Source: Klebsormidium nitens (lineage: Eukaryota > Streptophyta > Klebsormidiophyceae > Klebsormidiales > Klebsormidiaceae). Taken from it: a stretch of DNA of 64,000 bases. Positions 23,801 to 35,296 of this stretch are shown piece after piece. Position 1 is the stretch's first letter; each line of letters opens with the position of its first letter. The notes beneath the pieces are model-generated. The model made no database searches, was not told the DNA's origin, and worked only from the letters and a program-made list of their open reading frames with translations. Made by a program: the position numbers and the translations under genes. Location: NCBI GenBank assembly GCA_000708835.1, contig DF236971.1, forward strand, positions 1 through 64,000, in the 5' to 3' direction.

Positions 23801-25564
23801 GCTAGTGACGTAAATATTTGGGTGTGCCTCCAGTCTCTGATTAATAATTGCGTGGTAGAGACACGTGACCAGCTTGTCCTTCAGAGAGTAAGAGGCCCAT
23901 TGGTGCCCGCGCGCGAAGTTATGAGTAGGCACATCGGTCAGTGTCGGACCGTCTTTAGACGTGTCGAGGGCCCCGCTTGCTTGGTATATACAGCATTTCT
24001 CGTTTAAGCAAGAAATTCAGCGCCCGGCCTTTCAACCCAAGAACTACCAAGCATATCGTGCCCGAAGCTCTCGCGAATCGTTCCAGGCTCCGCTCAGCTC
24101 CGCTTGAGATCAAGGAGGCGCGAGGCGGCCTCTGATCTGGCCAACGGCGCCCGTCATTCCTCTGGTCAAGTAAATACGTAAAAGCAGACGTTTCACCCCC
24201 GTTCTGCCGCCTTTATAAAACGTGAACCTGATCCGGGTTTCCGGGCTTTTCAGGGTTGCCCGGATTGGCATCGAGCGCGGCGACAAGCCCGAGAAGATCG
24301 CCGCCAACTTCGCCAAGATATACGACCTCGACGACCAGGCACGTGCCCACCTCGCCACCGTCATCCGCAAGTCCGTCGAGGTCAGCTCCTGCGCGAGCTT
24401 CCATTTCCGCTCCTGTCCTCGTTTTCCGCCTGCTTTTCGCCTCCACTTAGTCGGTTTTCAAATGCTTAACTTGCTTTCATCTGCAACTCTTCCAAGTTTA
24501 ACACCCGCACGGGCTTCTGTCCTCGAGTATGTCCTCGTTTTCCGCCCCGCTTTCTCCGTCCCATTCCTCGATTGCAGGCTTATTTCTTCATTTCTTATCC
24601 CGTTCGCGCTTCCGTGCATATTCGCTCTCCTTGTGCGACCCGCTGGATCGGGTGCACATTGCGGCCTAGGACTGCGGGCGGGTCGCGAATTGAAATAAAA
24701 ACACGGTTCCATGCAATTTTGACTTCTCATTTGAGGAAGTTTAGGAGCATGCTGCTCAAAAGGGACACTTTGAGAAGCACCGCAAGAATTCTATCCACTC
24801 CGTTTCATGGCGAGTTTAAGAATTCGCATCTAGAAAAGGAGGAAATGGCAAGCGTCCGGCTTTTTGGCGTCTGCCGGTGAACTACAGTTTCTTAGGGTTA
24901 TCTTGACTTGTCCATCTTCTCGGTGCTATAGCCATCCAACGGTTCGCAACGCAGCGTCCCCGTAAAAAGAGCAAAGGCAACTAGTGTGTTGAGACAATGG
25001 TCACGCCGCTTTGCAAAATCGAACCAACCGTTTCCGCATCTGTGTACCCAGAGCCTAAGGAACCAGATAGCTGATAAAGGCTTCTCGTCATTCGTCTTCG
25101 CTCACACGCTCAACGAGACTGAGAGGTTTTTACCCCCCGCCTCGGCCGATACTTTGCAGGACATCAAGACGCAACGAGAACAGTCGGAGAAGGCCCTCCA
25201 AGAGAACCTGCGGAACGCCGAGCTCGCGCTGGCCCGTCGCTTGTCCGGGCTCATGCGGACGTCAGACGGAGGGTCCGCTGACGTCAGCGGAGTGGAGGAG
25301 AATCCAGGAGCTGGAGTCCGGACGGGTCGGCCGTCTGCGGAGCGGCTGAGCAGGGACGGAGGGACGCAGGTTGTAGTCGGGTCGGTTGAAAATGGGACAC
25401 GTGGCGGAGAGGGGGAGGCTGGGATTGAGGTTGGGACGGGAGTAGAAATTGATGGGGTCGTAGTGACAGAAGTTGAAGATCTAGACGAGATGGGAGAAGT
25501 AGATGCAGATTTCGCGGCAGAGGAGACGGATGGGGTGAGTTCGGAGATAGAGGACCATGAGTGA
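11805..25564 (+). CDS. EF-hand and C-T-F-x-P repeat protein, probably ciliary or basal-body, 18 exons
   Basis: Eighteen exons join in one frame to 1057 aa: 11805-12309, 13096-13202, 13752-13874, 14437-14516, 15030-15219, 15666-15740, 16223-16330, 16731-16801, 17413-17468, 17767-17963, 19368-19585, 20431-20539, 21197-21670, 22097-22185, 22915-23026, 23464-23591, 24254-24380 and 25160-25564. Every junction has GT..AG and matching phase. Residues 1-168 are acidic and low in complexity. Residues about 205-500 are charged helices with Lys/Glu/Arg-rich coiled-coil character. Short C-T-F-x-P motifs recur at about residues 296 (ECTFAP), 349 (LTFKP), 746 (CTFRP) and 789 (ECTFRP). Exon 11 encodes a degenerate EF-hand loop (DPECSGIVGGAE). 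Residues about 870-923 form a compact domain beginning IVYIEVILSKSRVARIGIE, followed by a basic helix and an acidic end. Such C-T-F motifs are familiar from flagellar and centrosomal proteins of protists; assigning a ciliary role here is inference. Its introns contain several decayed exon copies, listed separately. Confidence 0.65.
13590..13671 (+). pseudogene. Decayed copy of exon 3 region in the preceding intron
   Basis: The stretch resembles 13731-13805, which carries the acceptor and start of exon 3 of the 18-exon gene. Shared landmarks are TGCAGCTGGC/ATACAGCTGGC, then GCAAAGATG, TCGCCAT and a closing GCC(A/C)GG. The copy has shifted frame and lacks a usable donor. It begins about 140 bases upstream of the real exon, so a local tandem duplication followed by decay is the simplest reading. 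Confidence 0.6.
14871..14963 (+). pseudogene. Near-identical truncated copy of exon 5
   Basis: This is about 95 percent identical to 15021-15113, the first part of exon 5. It keeps the GTGCAG acceptor and the open frame through ECTFAP, then diverges. It has no donor and runs to a stop just before the real exon. If spliced in from exon 4 it would end the protein after about 40 further residues, so it could act as a poison exon; otherwise it is a young, decaying duplicate. Confidence 0.85.
18433..19308 (+). repeat. Five decayed tandem copies of the EF-hand exon
   Basis: Copies lie at about 18433-18513, 18590-18690, 18750-18860, 18899-19001 and 19198-19308, ahead of the intact exon 19368-19585. 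All share a core of the form CAGGA-GTGCGCGCTGC, then TTGC-GAAGT-GA, CCGAGTGCTCGGGG, GTGGGCGGG-GGAGATCC and CGGTGTTCC. Copies 3 and 4 keep the acceptor and about 30 clean codons but then meet stops and lack donors. Spacing is irregular (about 150-300 bases). The copies cover the 5' half of the exon only. Confidence 0.85.
19719..19902 (+). repeat. Decayed copies of the 3' half of the EF-hand exon, downstream
   Basis: The segment 19839-19902 repeats 19517-19575 of exon 11, sharing GATAGAGC-CGGGAG, TGATGCC and GGGCGGGCGGGCATTGG, with a one-base insertion that breaks the frame. A weaker trace at 19719-19750 resembles the end of the same exon (GTCGAGACCAAGGGTTTCCT). So the intron after the real exon carries its 3' half while the intron before carries its 5' half. 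Confidence 0.7.
21803..22060 (+). repeat. Imperfect direct repeat in intron 13
   Basis: Two blocks about 190 bases apart share TTTCAGACGTT(T/C)TGCCT, a following TTC-AC-G pattern and a preceding TTCGAA and GACT context (about 21806-21862 and 21989-22056). Not protein coding. It is another local duplication inside this gene. Confidence 0.5.
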
Positions 25565-27072
25565 GCAACGAGGCACTTCTGCCTCATTGGAAAGGCACCT
25601 AGGTATGGCTTATTTACAAGTTTCCTAAGGAATACCAGGATTCCCCTTTGTGGGAGAGCATATCGTAGCAGGTTGGCCTTACAGCACGGAAGCGCTTTGT
25701 CTAGTAGCCGACTGGCCGCTCCTCATCTAGATCGAATTTGCTGTATCAACCAGCTATTGTGACGCGGTTGATGACAAACCAAGAGCGACGGTACGAGCCC
25801 GATCATCAGCGGAAGGATCACTGAATGAGGCGACTTGAAAGCAAGAACCAGCGCCAGCTTTCCAAACAGCCCAGCCCGGCAGAGAGATTGCCACCGCCAC
25901 ATCAGCTAGATGCATTCTACTGGTACATTAAATGGTATGCGCTTTCCCGCGACGTGGCCCCCGACTTGGAAGCTTAGGCTGATGTGGTTACAAAGGTTGC
26001 ATACTAACGCTATACTTCCGTGTCTGTGAGTGGACTATATCCGGTTACTTTTGCAGATCCGGTCGCAATTGCTTTCGTACCTGTCGGATCATGACGACAC
26101 TCATGGTAGCGGCTTGCAAAACGCAAATTGCATGCGTGTACGTCCTGAATGACAGATATTCATTTTGGCGGCCGGCGGGCGGGCACGTCGAGAGCTTGCA
26201 GATGCACTGACGCCATGACGATCGGATCATGATATATAGACATTGACTCAGTATCCTCTAGCCTCTCCGCTCCATCTTAAGCAAGAGTACTGTTGATGAC
26301 TCATGCATGTGTGCAAGGTTCCGCGACGTGGGGCGGGGCACCCTGAATGCGACCGCGCGCGCGCGCAGGCCGGCAGCTCAATTATATTAACCGCCAGCTG
26401 GCCCCGGGGCTAGCCTTGCATGGGTAGCCGGGCTATATAGCCCATGATGCACGTCTGATCGTTGATCATTCTGCCTTATAACCTTCGGGTTATATCAGTC
26501 CCGATGGATCTGATCATACAGAGCGATGCTCAAGTGGCATGCATGTGGCAATTGCATGAAATGATCCGCGCGCTCATGTTCCGTTACATGGATTGTACGT
26601 AAGCCATATAGCTGCTCGGGGGACTCAACGATAGATTCAGGAAAGACGGTCCTTCATGCATCTCCTCATTCGGCGCAAACGTTGAAAATATTGCCAGAAA
26701 CGGTATGGTTTATGACAGTGATTGACTGTCCAACACGAGTCCCTAATGAGCAGCTTCAGAGCACTTCTTGACGCCACACAAACCAGTGCGCACATACTAT
26801 CATATTCGAGCTCAAAATATGTTGAGCACCTATAAAGTTTCTGCCGGATACCTCCTTCTTAGTATGAGCACGGCCAGATGCATGAAATACTCAATCACTG
26901 CCGCAGACAGTCTTGATAAGGGTTTTACACTACGTTGAATCACCAAAATCTATTGGACAATCCACTGCACCAAACACGTATATGTACAAAGTTTTCCTCT
27001 AATTTGTGCGCCCTGTTCAACTTGCTTCTACTTGAAACAGATCAGATTGAAACAAAGTCAACAAAAGATTGA
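25565..27072. other. Tail-to-tail spacer, no gene seen
   Basis: About 1.5 kb between convergent stops. It contains a (CG)n-rich patch near 26350, a palindrome-like CTATATAG at 26433 and many GCATG words, but no coding exon or RNA gene that I can support. Confidence 0.45.
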
Positions 27073-28883
27073 TCAATGATGACGCCGGCCCCCACAGTGA
27101 GGACACAGTATTCGGCCGGACCCGCCGCAACCTGCATGCAACGAGGCACAAGCTTAACATGAGGGGGCGCATTGAAGCCAGCAGGACGTAAAAAGCACCT
27201 TAAGGTCACCTATTGCAGTGTATCTTCACTAAACCAGAAGGTTTGTTAATGAAAACAAGTCGAGGGGAGCATCGAGAATCTCCAAGTCAGACCATCAAAC
27301 TTCCCAGATTGTGGAAACTTGGCCTAGGGTGAAGGGCAAACACCTCGCGGGATATAGCTTGCACCACAGGGAAACACACAAATCGGTTAAGGTAGCATTA
27401 GATTTCCGGGGGCCCTGAGCACAAGCCTCCCGAGCTCTAGGATCTCGAAGCTGACCTTCAGACAATATTCAAGGCCTCCTGGTGCCCAGCCTTCTCTTTC
27501 TCCTCTCCCCTTTCCACCACCTATTCAACTCTGTAAGGAACATCGCAAAACAACCAAAAATCGAAGTTTGAATCAGTGGAGCAGAATCTATAACTCACCC
27601 AAGCACGTCACCTTCACAATCACCCCAGCGCTTTCCAAACACGGCTCCACGTACAGCCCCGACCCCGCACACGTCATGCACTCTATGGAACCCTCCCTAT
27701 CGCACCAACTGCATTCCTCTCCCCCCGTTCGAACTGAAATTGTCGGCGCGGCTACAGTTACCCCCCTGACCTCTGCCGCCTTGCTGGTGTCAAGGACGGG
27801 GTCTCGGGGGTTTTCAACGGCAGACATCTGGTAAACCGACTCCAGGACATTCCGGGTGCGCTGGAGCTTGACACCGGGGTTCGACCCCGGTCGGTTGTCC
27901 TACACAAAATGCACGCGCAGTGTCAGCCTGGATCAAGACCTGAAGTTCAAGACAAGGTTGACTGTCCTCGTCCAACTGTCGGCAAAAGCGTGTCGGCAGG
28001 CAGCGTACCTGTTTTGATTGGTGGTGTACTCCTTAAGGTGTCAAGATAAATGGTTGCTTTTATAAGATTCGCTCGATGCAGTCTTTCAAGCGCACGTCAG
28101 TGAGAGCTTGACCGGGCACTGATCTTGCAAGTCTTCCCCCGCAGGACGTTTGTGTTTGTTCCTCAACTCCTGTTGTCACGCTTACATGGTGTCACCCGCA
28201 TGACGTTCTGCGGTCACCTTAACCAACCCTAATCTGGCCTCTTGCTAAGATCCGACTTGAGATAACAAGCAAGTGCTAGCTAGTTTGCACGCTGAAACTT
28301 GCGACATTCTGAACCAGGATGCCCGCTTTGCCTCCATCTGTCACTACTACGGTACATCAATCTGACCAGCGACACCATGTTGTGCCCCATAAAATACATA
28401 AGAAACACTTTCTGCATATTAAAGCTTGGTCGTAGCAGTGCCCTATATCCAGTCAGGATACGTCACGACACGAGGGCCACAATGGAGCTTTGGAACGTGC
28501 TCCATGACAATCTGCTTTCCTTAGAAACAATCACCCGTGCATGGACGTCATCATACAGGAGCGTATATGCCGCTTCTTAGAGAGCCGCCATCTCCACATT
28601 GGTACACGGTGGTCTTTTTCTGGTCCAAGGAACGATGAGAGGGAGGAGCCACTCGATTCTTCGGACTGAGAACACAACAAAACGACTTGATGCGCGCGCA
28701 GCCGGCATGACTGACCTCTGAAAGGCTGCTCCTCAGCAGGGTCGAAGGACTCCGCTGCATGCCTCTGCAAAGACGGCAGATTGGAGCCGCCATAAAGGGC
28801 GATTGATCAGAGCGGCTGGTGGAGGCATCTGAAATTATGCCCTGCAAAACCCCTTGATGAGGAGCTCGCACAGACTTTGCCAT
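27073..28883 (-). CDS. DnaJ-type cysteine-rich zinc-finger protein, probably plastid targeted
   Basis: Three minus-strand exons join in frame: 28883-28716, 27899-27599 and 27131-27073, giving 175 aa. The last two exons alone carry all eight zinc ligands. They form four C-x-x-C units at residues 119-122 (CSWC), 130-133 (CMTCAGSG), 155-158 (CLGCGGSG) and 166-169 (CPHCGG), the arrangement of the DnaJ central zinc finger. There is no J domain. Exon 1 is rich in Ser, Arg and Ala and low in acidic residues, as in a chloroplast transit peptide. Stand-alone DnaJ zinc fingers in plants (the BSD2, ORANGE and PSA2 type) act as thiol or folding helpers in plastids; which member this is cannot be told here. 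An unseen exon between the first and second is possible. It shares a 775-base head-to-head spacer with the haloperoxidase-like gene. Confidence 0.7.
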
Positions 28884-29658
28884 CGTATATCCTGCAACCC
28901 TGATGAATAGGTACCAAATCTGTTGCCTAGGTAAAGAATCTAATAGTAAGAAAAGCCTCCCTGCTTTTGAAACACACCCACTTTTGGAACTTGAAAGGGA
29001 TGTGCAGTGCAAATATTGGATCTAGGTATAGCCGGTTGAGTGGATTCGCATTGACTACTAGGAGTGGCGGTAAAAGCTGGGGATGGAGACTTAGCCTTTA
29101 CCACTTCATGTTGGTAATGGAAGTGGAATCTCGATTCGGCTACCACGTGGCATTTGGTGATTTGACCGAAGTTCGTCACTCATGTCGTCACTCAGGATTC
29201 TGCGCACACTGAATTTGCACCTAGTGGCAAGTTCAGGGCGCCAAATGGATAAGTTCACTGTCACCTCCGAGTCCTTGAGACCAGGTTCATGCACCGCGCT
29301 TGTGCTCTTACGAGCTCAAACTTCAAAGCAACAGAACACCGCTTTCATTCTAACTACTCTAGCTTCCTCTCCCGCCATTAAGAGAATCTAGGACTAGGTC
29401 CACGTCCGTGTACTTTCGAAAAGACTCGAGTTCGCGGAAGTCTTCATCCTCATCTTTCAGATACTTGCATTGCTTCACTTGCATTGCATTCTTTCCTTTC
29501 AAACCACTGTCAAACTCAAATTGCCCTTCCTGGCACTTGCAGAATCCGTCCCACCACCTTACTGGTGCTAGCGCCCTCTCCCCACTCAAGTAGTACTAGT
29601 ATTAGCTGCACTAGTGCAGCTAGTCTCGTGCAGCTAGTCTCGGTGGTCTTCTCCCACA
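28884..29658. promoter_or_regulatory. Head-to-head spacer between zinc-finger and haloperoxidase-like genes
   Basis: A 775-base spacer between divergent starts at 28883 (minus) and 29659 (plus). Near 29595-29640 short repeats of CTAGT and GCAGCTAGTCTCG occur just before the plus-strand ATG. No exon is supported. Confidence 0.4.
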
Positions 29659-32600
29659 ATGGCGCCAACAATCAGAGCTGCTCAGCTTGCAGCGATACTG
29701 CTAGTGTTCCTGGCGTGCTCCGCCCCTGTGCTGGCCCTGAACAACGTGGTGACGCAATGGAACGTCAGGTACCAGGGCGTGGTCAGATCACTCTCCATTG
29801 CCAACCAGCAGAGCTCGAAGTACTTTGCGGAGCTGCATTTGGCGCAGGTGAAGGAACTTCTCCGAGCTCAGTGACTGTGATGTTGGCTTTAGTGGTGAAT
29901 CTCAGCTGAGTCAGCATGTGTGTTGATGGTCAGATTGTTAGAAGGTACTCGTCCAGTCAGAAGGTGCTCCCAGGTTGGATAGACGGGAGATAATTGGTTC
30001 AAACTACAGAAAAAGGATTATGAAGGTCTTCACTGCACTCAGTTGCAAGCACCTTTGCTTCTACAGAAAGGAAGCAGTACTTCGAGGGGAATTGACTAAC
30101 ATGATGTGTTGACTAATACAGCCCTCAAATGACTGTCATGCTGCTCACTTTTCAGAGTCAGCTGTCAAACACCAGTAGCATCAGACAGTCTGTAAAAGGT
30201 GTTTACTCAGAACCAGGCTCTCTTCTTGCAGTACTATGCTGTCCTGCTGGCGGCGCCATCTGGCAGTAATGCTTCAACATCAGAAAATGTCGCTGTGAAT
30301 GCCAGCGCGGCTGCTGCCTACGCTGGACACTACATTCTGTCCGCAACCTTCCCATTCCAGCAACCAAACTTCGATGCCCTCCTGAAGTCCCAGGTAACAT
30401 CCCCTGCTTGCCCCGTCAACTAGTTCCTTTGTAGAGCGACGACTGAAAGAGTTTGAATCGCCAAGGGGGGTGCAAGCTCCACTAGGGTCTAAACGGTATT
30501 ATGGCATGGATAATGCATGTTCATCTGACAATATCTCTTCGTAAAGCCTGTGCATTGGACAGGAGGCCTTTGAATGCCAAGCTGAGTACTATGAGAACGG
30601 TCTTTACGAAAAACCTGTCGACCAATCCGTGCCTACATATCCAGAATGTAACGGATTCATCTTCTTTAGAGGTGCAGTCAAATATTTTTACAGAGCATCC
30701 CCAAGAATCAGAGCCGATGCTAACATGAGATACTTCCAGAGTGCTTACTTGTGCAGCTAATATCTTAGCTTCCCTTCTGCTCAATTTCCCTTCTTCATCT
30801 GCCTTACTCCAAGCTCAGCGCTTTCACTTCCTCTTGACGTCAGGTAGGGGGATTGAGCTCTGCTGACAGGACTGCCGCTCACGACCTTGGGGTCAAGGTG
30901 GCAACCAAGATCATAGCAGCAAGGTAAGTACTACCGTTGCTTTATTACGTCCTTGTCCTCTGAAACATTGCCAGCCAGTATACTGAAACGAAGGTTGAAA
31001 CAAGCATCAAAGCGATACATTCAGTTGCTTGCTTCTCTGATGAGATTCCCGAGTACAGAGTTCGCCTTTCAACTGCACCTCAGCGAGTTCCTGCTCTTGA
31101 CACCATGATCCGGATGTTGAAAATTAAGATGCTTGTTGAATGCGTCCGCTTACAGGGGAGGTGTAAAGCCTAAAGTAGCCTGCCACAAGTGAACAGAGCT
31201 CATGAAGGTTTAGCTCAATCTGACGGATTGGGCGAAAGTGAACTTCGTCCTAAGTTTTCAGAATCTTCCGCACAATATCTGCGCAAAATGTGACCTTCTA
31301 CATACAAAGTTTTCCTAATGCGGATTCGTTAATCTAAATATATTAATCAAGCCCTACTGAAGCTGAAAAATGCTTCGAGCCGAACCCTCTTAGAACGCTC
31401 TCAAAGGAAATGTTGTTCGTGCTTTTTCCAGATGCTGATCAGCTGTTCAAGTGTAGTATGTGTTTCTTACAGATGCTCATAAGCTGTTTTCTTATTGCAG
31501 AGTGAATGACGGGAGTGCGGATTGGTATGACTTCACCCCTTCTCCTGCAAACGGAACGATTGGCAAGTACCAGTTCACACCCAACCAGACCAACGCCCTC
31601 TATCCTCAGGTGAACATGGCAACCCCTCGAGCTCACCTTTGGCGACTAATAGCAGAAGCTTTTGTAGCTTTCTTGATTAACCGCTCTCTCAAAAGCTGCA
31701 ACTTTCGAAAGCCCGCTGTCTGCTTATCCCGATAATGCATTTCACAACTGTGAGTTTGCGAAGAAGAGAAATTGCTGCAAAGCGTGTTTCGCGATCATCA
31801 TACCGAGCCTGCTTCATCACCCACAGTTGCAAAACACGCGACCGTTCTTGGTCGACCCTTCCCGCTTCAACACCACGAACGGCGGCCCGCTCACGGTTCC
31901 ATCAGACACCTACAACACCCAGCTCGCAGAGGTGAGTTCTCCGAATGAACGGCCAGCTCGTTGCACTGCCACACAGGTCAGGATGTAATAAAATTATTGC
32001 GGGCTTCTGACCGGCTCGCGCCTTGGATCTGAGCAGCCGTTCAAGGGAAGCCCTCAGATTTGTTGTCGGCCGAGTAGTGTGAAAGATTCGGGTCTTCGTT
32101 CTCTGTGTACGGGAGCGACTGGCTCTTCAGAGCGAGGGAATTTCAAATTAGGGTGCAACAAATAGGTCGGCCAAAAACTCTCTGAAAGTTAGGTCCTCTT
32201 CACCGGTTGAATCAGCCTGAACTCCTTTTCCAGCTTGATTACTGAGGCTCTTATCTGCTCGATTGCGATTGTATCTAAGAAGATCGTCCTTAAAGTTACT
32301 CTAAACGCGCCTCTTCCCGGGGTCAACCTGCATTTTCATCTCTTTGCGGTTCGAAGGGCCCTCCTGACACTCCGTCGCAGCTTCATCAAAGTCCAAATTC
32401 ACCACCAAACGGTCAGACTCTGCTGCAAGGCAAAACGGACCGTTAAATGTGTAGCGTCAATAGCTTGGCAGCTTAGACCCAAGTTTACCACTACTAACAT
32501 GCCTGACGCAACTTCAATAATGTCCCTCCATAGGTGCGCACACTGGGTTCCAGCACGAGCTCCAACCGGAGCGCCACTCAAACAGAAACCGCCTACTTCT

Positions 32601-35296
32601 GGGCCGACCTCGCGGGTAAGTACCCCGGGGGAGGGTACTGGAAAACCTCGTAAGAATCCGAGTTTGATTTGCGCTAGTTTTGTAGTCTGCAAGCCCGCAG
32701 ACTAATCACAGTGGTCGTAAAGTCGTGATCGATGTTTCTTTATCCGGAAGGGTAGGAGTCCAGAAGTGTAGATCTGAGACTTTGATTATCCAATAGATTT
32801 TGGTTTTTCCGTTACTGGTATCAGCTTGACCGTTACTGGTATTAGCTTGACCTCTCGACGTCCTTTTGAGAACGGAAGTACGAACTGCTTCTCTCTCATA
32901 ATATGAGCAGAAGTTCAAGAGACGCATCTTTCCCAGATCCTTGCGGCCCCTGGCATTCTAGGCGACGGGCACTCAGGCCTTCGGTCGCCTGTTCTGGACA
33001 TTTCCGGCAACGCCCATCTCCAGCCTTCCAATAAGTTCGCCAGCGCCCTGAGCTCGGTCCCCGTTGTCGGTCAGCTTCCGTGCGTTCCTCTAGTAGCTTC
33101 ACAGCCCTCCATAAGAGCCCCCACACCGCTGACGTCATGCTGACGCTTCCTCCTGCAGGCACGGGCGCGATCACCAGCCACTGGTACAACATCACGGCGG
33201 CGGTGCTGCCCAACTCGACGGACGTGCTGACGACAGCCAAAGTGTACGCGGCGATTGGAGTTGCTATCTATGACGCCAGCATTGCGGGGTGGAAGCAGAA
33301 GTACGGCGTCCTCTTCTGGCGGCCCATCACAGCCATCAGGTGAGTCTACTCAGATCGACGTTTTGCACTGCTTCTTACAGTACTGATTCTTCTTCACGAA
33401 AGGTTTCCAGTGCTTTTCGGTGAGAAGGGGAAACGTTTAGCATATCGCCGTTGTTCGAGGAACTATGCCCAGGAACCTGCTTCTTTTGAATGTGTAAATC
33501 AAAGTATGGTTCTCAGAAGCTCGGCATGTAGAAACCGTTTTGGGAGCGTTCTGAGATCTGTCCAAGGCCCCCATTCTGTCGAGGACGAATCGCCGTTCAC
33601 TGTACGGCATGTTTTCCAGCGGATTCGCGTTTGCTTTCTGGAAAGGGAAGTGTGCGATAGATCACCGCACCCTCGATTCGGTAGGCTTCTCCACTAGCGA
33701 AGACGTTGTTCCAAATCTACCGCTTCTAACCTTGATCAGATTTGGCGTTGATTTTGTGTTTTTCAGACTATCTTAATCTCAAGTTGGGACATCAAACCTC
33801 GATGTCATCCTTATCCCCAGGCAAGGCGACGGTGTGAATACCCCGGACGCAACCTGGTCGCCCCTGCTAAGCACGCCAAACCACCCCGAGTACCCGAGCG
33901 GCCATTCTGTCACGAGCGGCGCCGCAGCGGTACGTACCGCGCCCACCCTCTTTCCAGTGCACAATCTTCGTCGGTAGCGCCTGATTCGGGTCGAGCTCAC
34001 GGCTCCTTTGTTTCACTAACGACACTGGTTAGTGGCAAGGATTTCTGGCTGAGACCTCAGTCACAGGATGGTATGGCTGCTAACCAGGTTTGATAACCAG
34101 ACTTTAGTGTGGTACTTTGACCAATAACCGCACGTAATCATGCCATGCTAATAACGTGGTTACTGCTCGAGTCTGGTTGTTGGACCTTCAACCAGCTTCA
34201 AACCAGCCCGTAACCGACTATGTTTTACCGTCAAAAAATCCTTGTAAGCGCTGAGCAGGCGCTGAGCGACGGATCGACTGGCAGCAGGAGGCGAGCGTCT
34301 AGAAATGAAACTGACAGTGAATGTCAAAAACTGCAGGGTATCCTTATCAACCACTTCGGGAGCGACAATACGACTTTCACCATCGGGTCGGAATACACGT
34401 CAGCAAACGTCACATCCCTTTCTCCGAGAAGCTACACCAAGTTTACGGACACAGCGACGGAGATCGGTCTGAGCAGGTACGCAAGGACGAAACGGCTTGC
34501 CAAGAGACAACTCATCCTGATTCCCAAATGCTTCTCTACTTGTGGATGCTGCGTTTGATACCCGGGAACGGGCAGAGACGACATCGAGCGAGCGAATGTG
34601 GTTTAACCCCCTTCGGATCGATTCATTTTGGCCTCTATCGCCCTTCGCTGGAGAAAAACGTTTTCCCAAACGAATTAGTTGACGCCTTCTAAAGCCCTTA
34701 TAACAACGCTCGCGCTCCGATACACAGGATCTACGGCGGACTTCACTTCCGGAAGGCCATTGAGGACGGGCAAGCTCTCGGACTGGCGGTGAGTTGCTTT
34801 TGTCCTGCTTCCGACAATTGCTCGTCTGGAATCCAGGTTCTCGTTGTCAAAGTATGTCGGCCGCATGTTTTGCCCGCACTGTGTGCGCACCGGTCAGCAC
34901 AATCTTCGATTCCATTGGAGACAAAGCTACCCGCGTCGATCCGTTCCCGTTACCTAGGCAAAATACAGGGGGGAAATCCGGAGGAAATCTGGGCTCGGAG
35001 CTTGGATTTGAATCCACTTCAAACATTAGTTTTGAAAAAACCCGTCGCTTTCACCTGTGAAGCTCTATTTGTTTTGCGATGCCTCTGGCGTTGCGCAGCC
35101 TACGAGGATATTTCCTAACTCTGTCCCAATGAAATGGTTCTCCGTCCTGTTCCCGGAACCTGCTTCACGACCCGACATGAAGCTGCTAACGCGCTCCCTA
35201 TGCTTGCAGGTTGCGAGCGCGGTTTGGGCATCCTTCCCGTCCTCCTACTCTGTGGACGGGGTCAGCATCGTGACGGGAGTGCCTTTGAAGAATTGA
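29659..35296 (+). CDS. Secreted vanadium-dependent haloperoxidase / PAP2-superfamily protein
   Basis: Eleven exons join in one frame to 434 aa: 29659-29847, 30232-30393, 30844-30923, 31501-31609, 31827-31931, 32534-32615, 33159-33339, 33821-33929, 34337-34476, 34728-34788 and 35210-35296. The N-terminus is a clear signal peptide (hydrophobic core ILLVFLACSAPVLA, residues 13-26). All three motifs of the vanadate/phosphate pocket are present: K290-x6-R297-P298 (KYGVLFWRP), the P328-S-G-H331 motif, and S385-R386-x5-H392 (SRIYGGLH). In the family H331 is the acid-base histidine and H392 binds vanadate or forms the phospho-enzyme. Vanadium haloperoxidases oxidise halides with hydrogen peroxide, and relatives act as acid phosphatases; sequence alone does not separate the two. 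Family length and the phrase EYPSGHS fit plant and bacterial members. Several N-x-S/T sites suggest glycosylation in the secretory pathway. Confidence 0.85.

Noticed and set aside
27868-27890. tRNA T-arm-like palindrome CCGGGGTTCGACCCCGG
   Set aside because: It lies within exon 2 of the DnaJ zinc-finger gene, and no matching acceptor, D or anticodon arm exists upstream or downstream on either strand.
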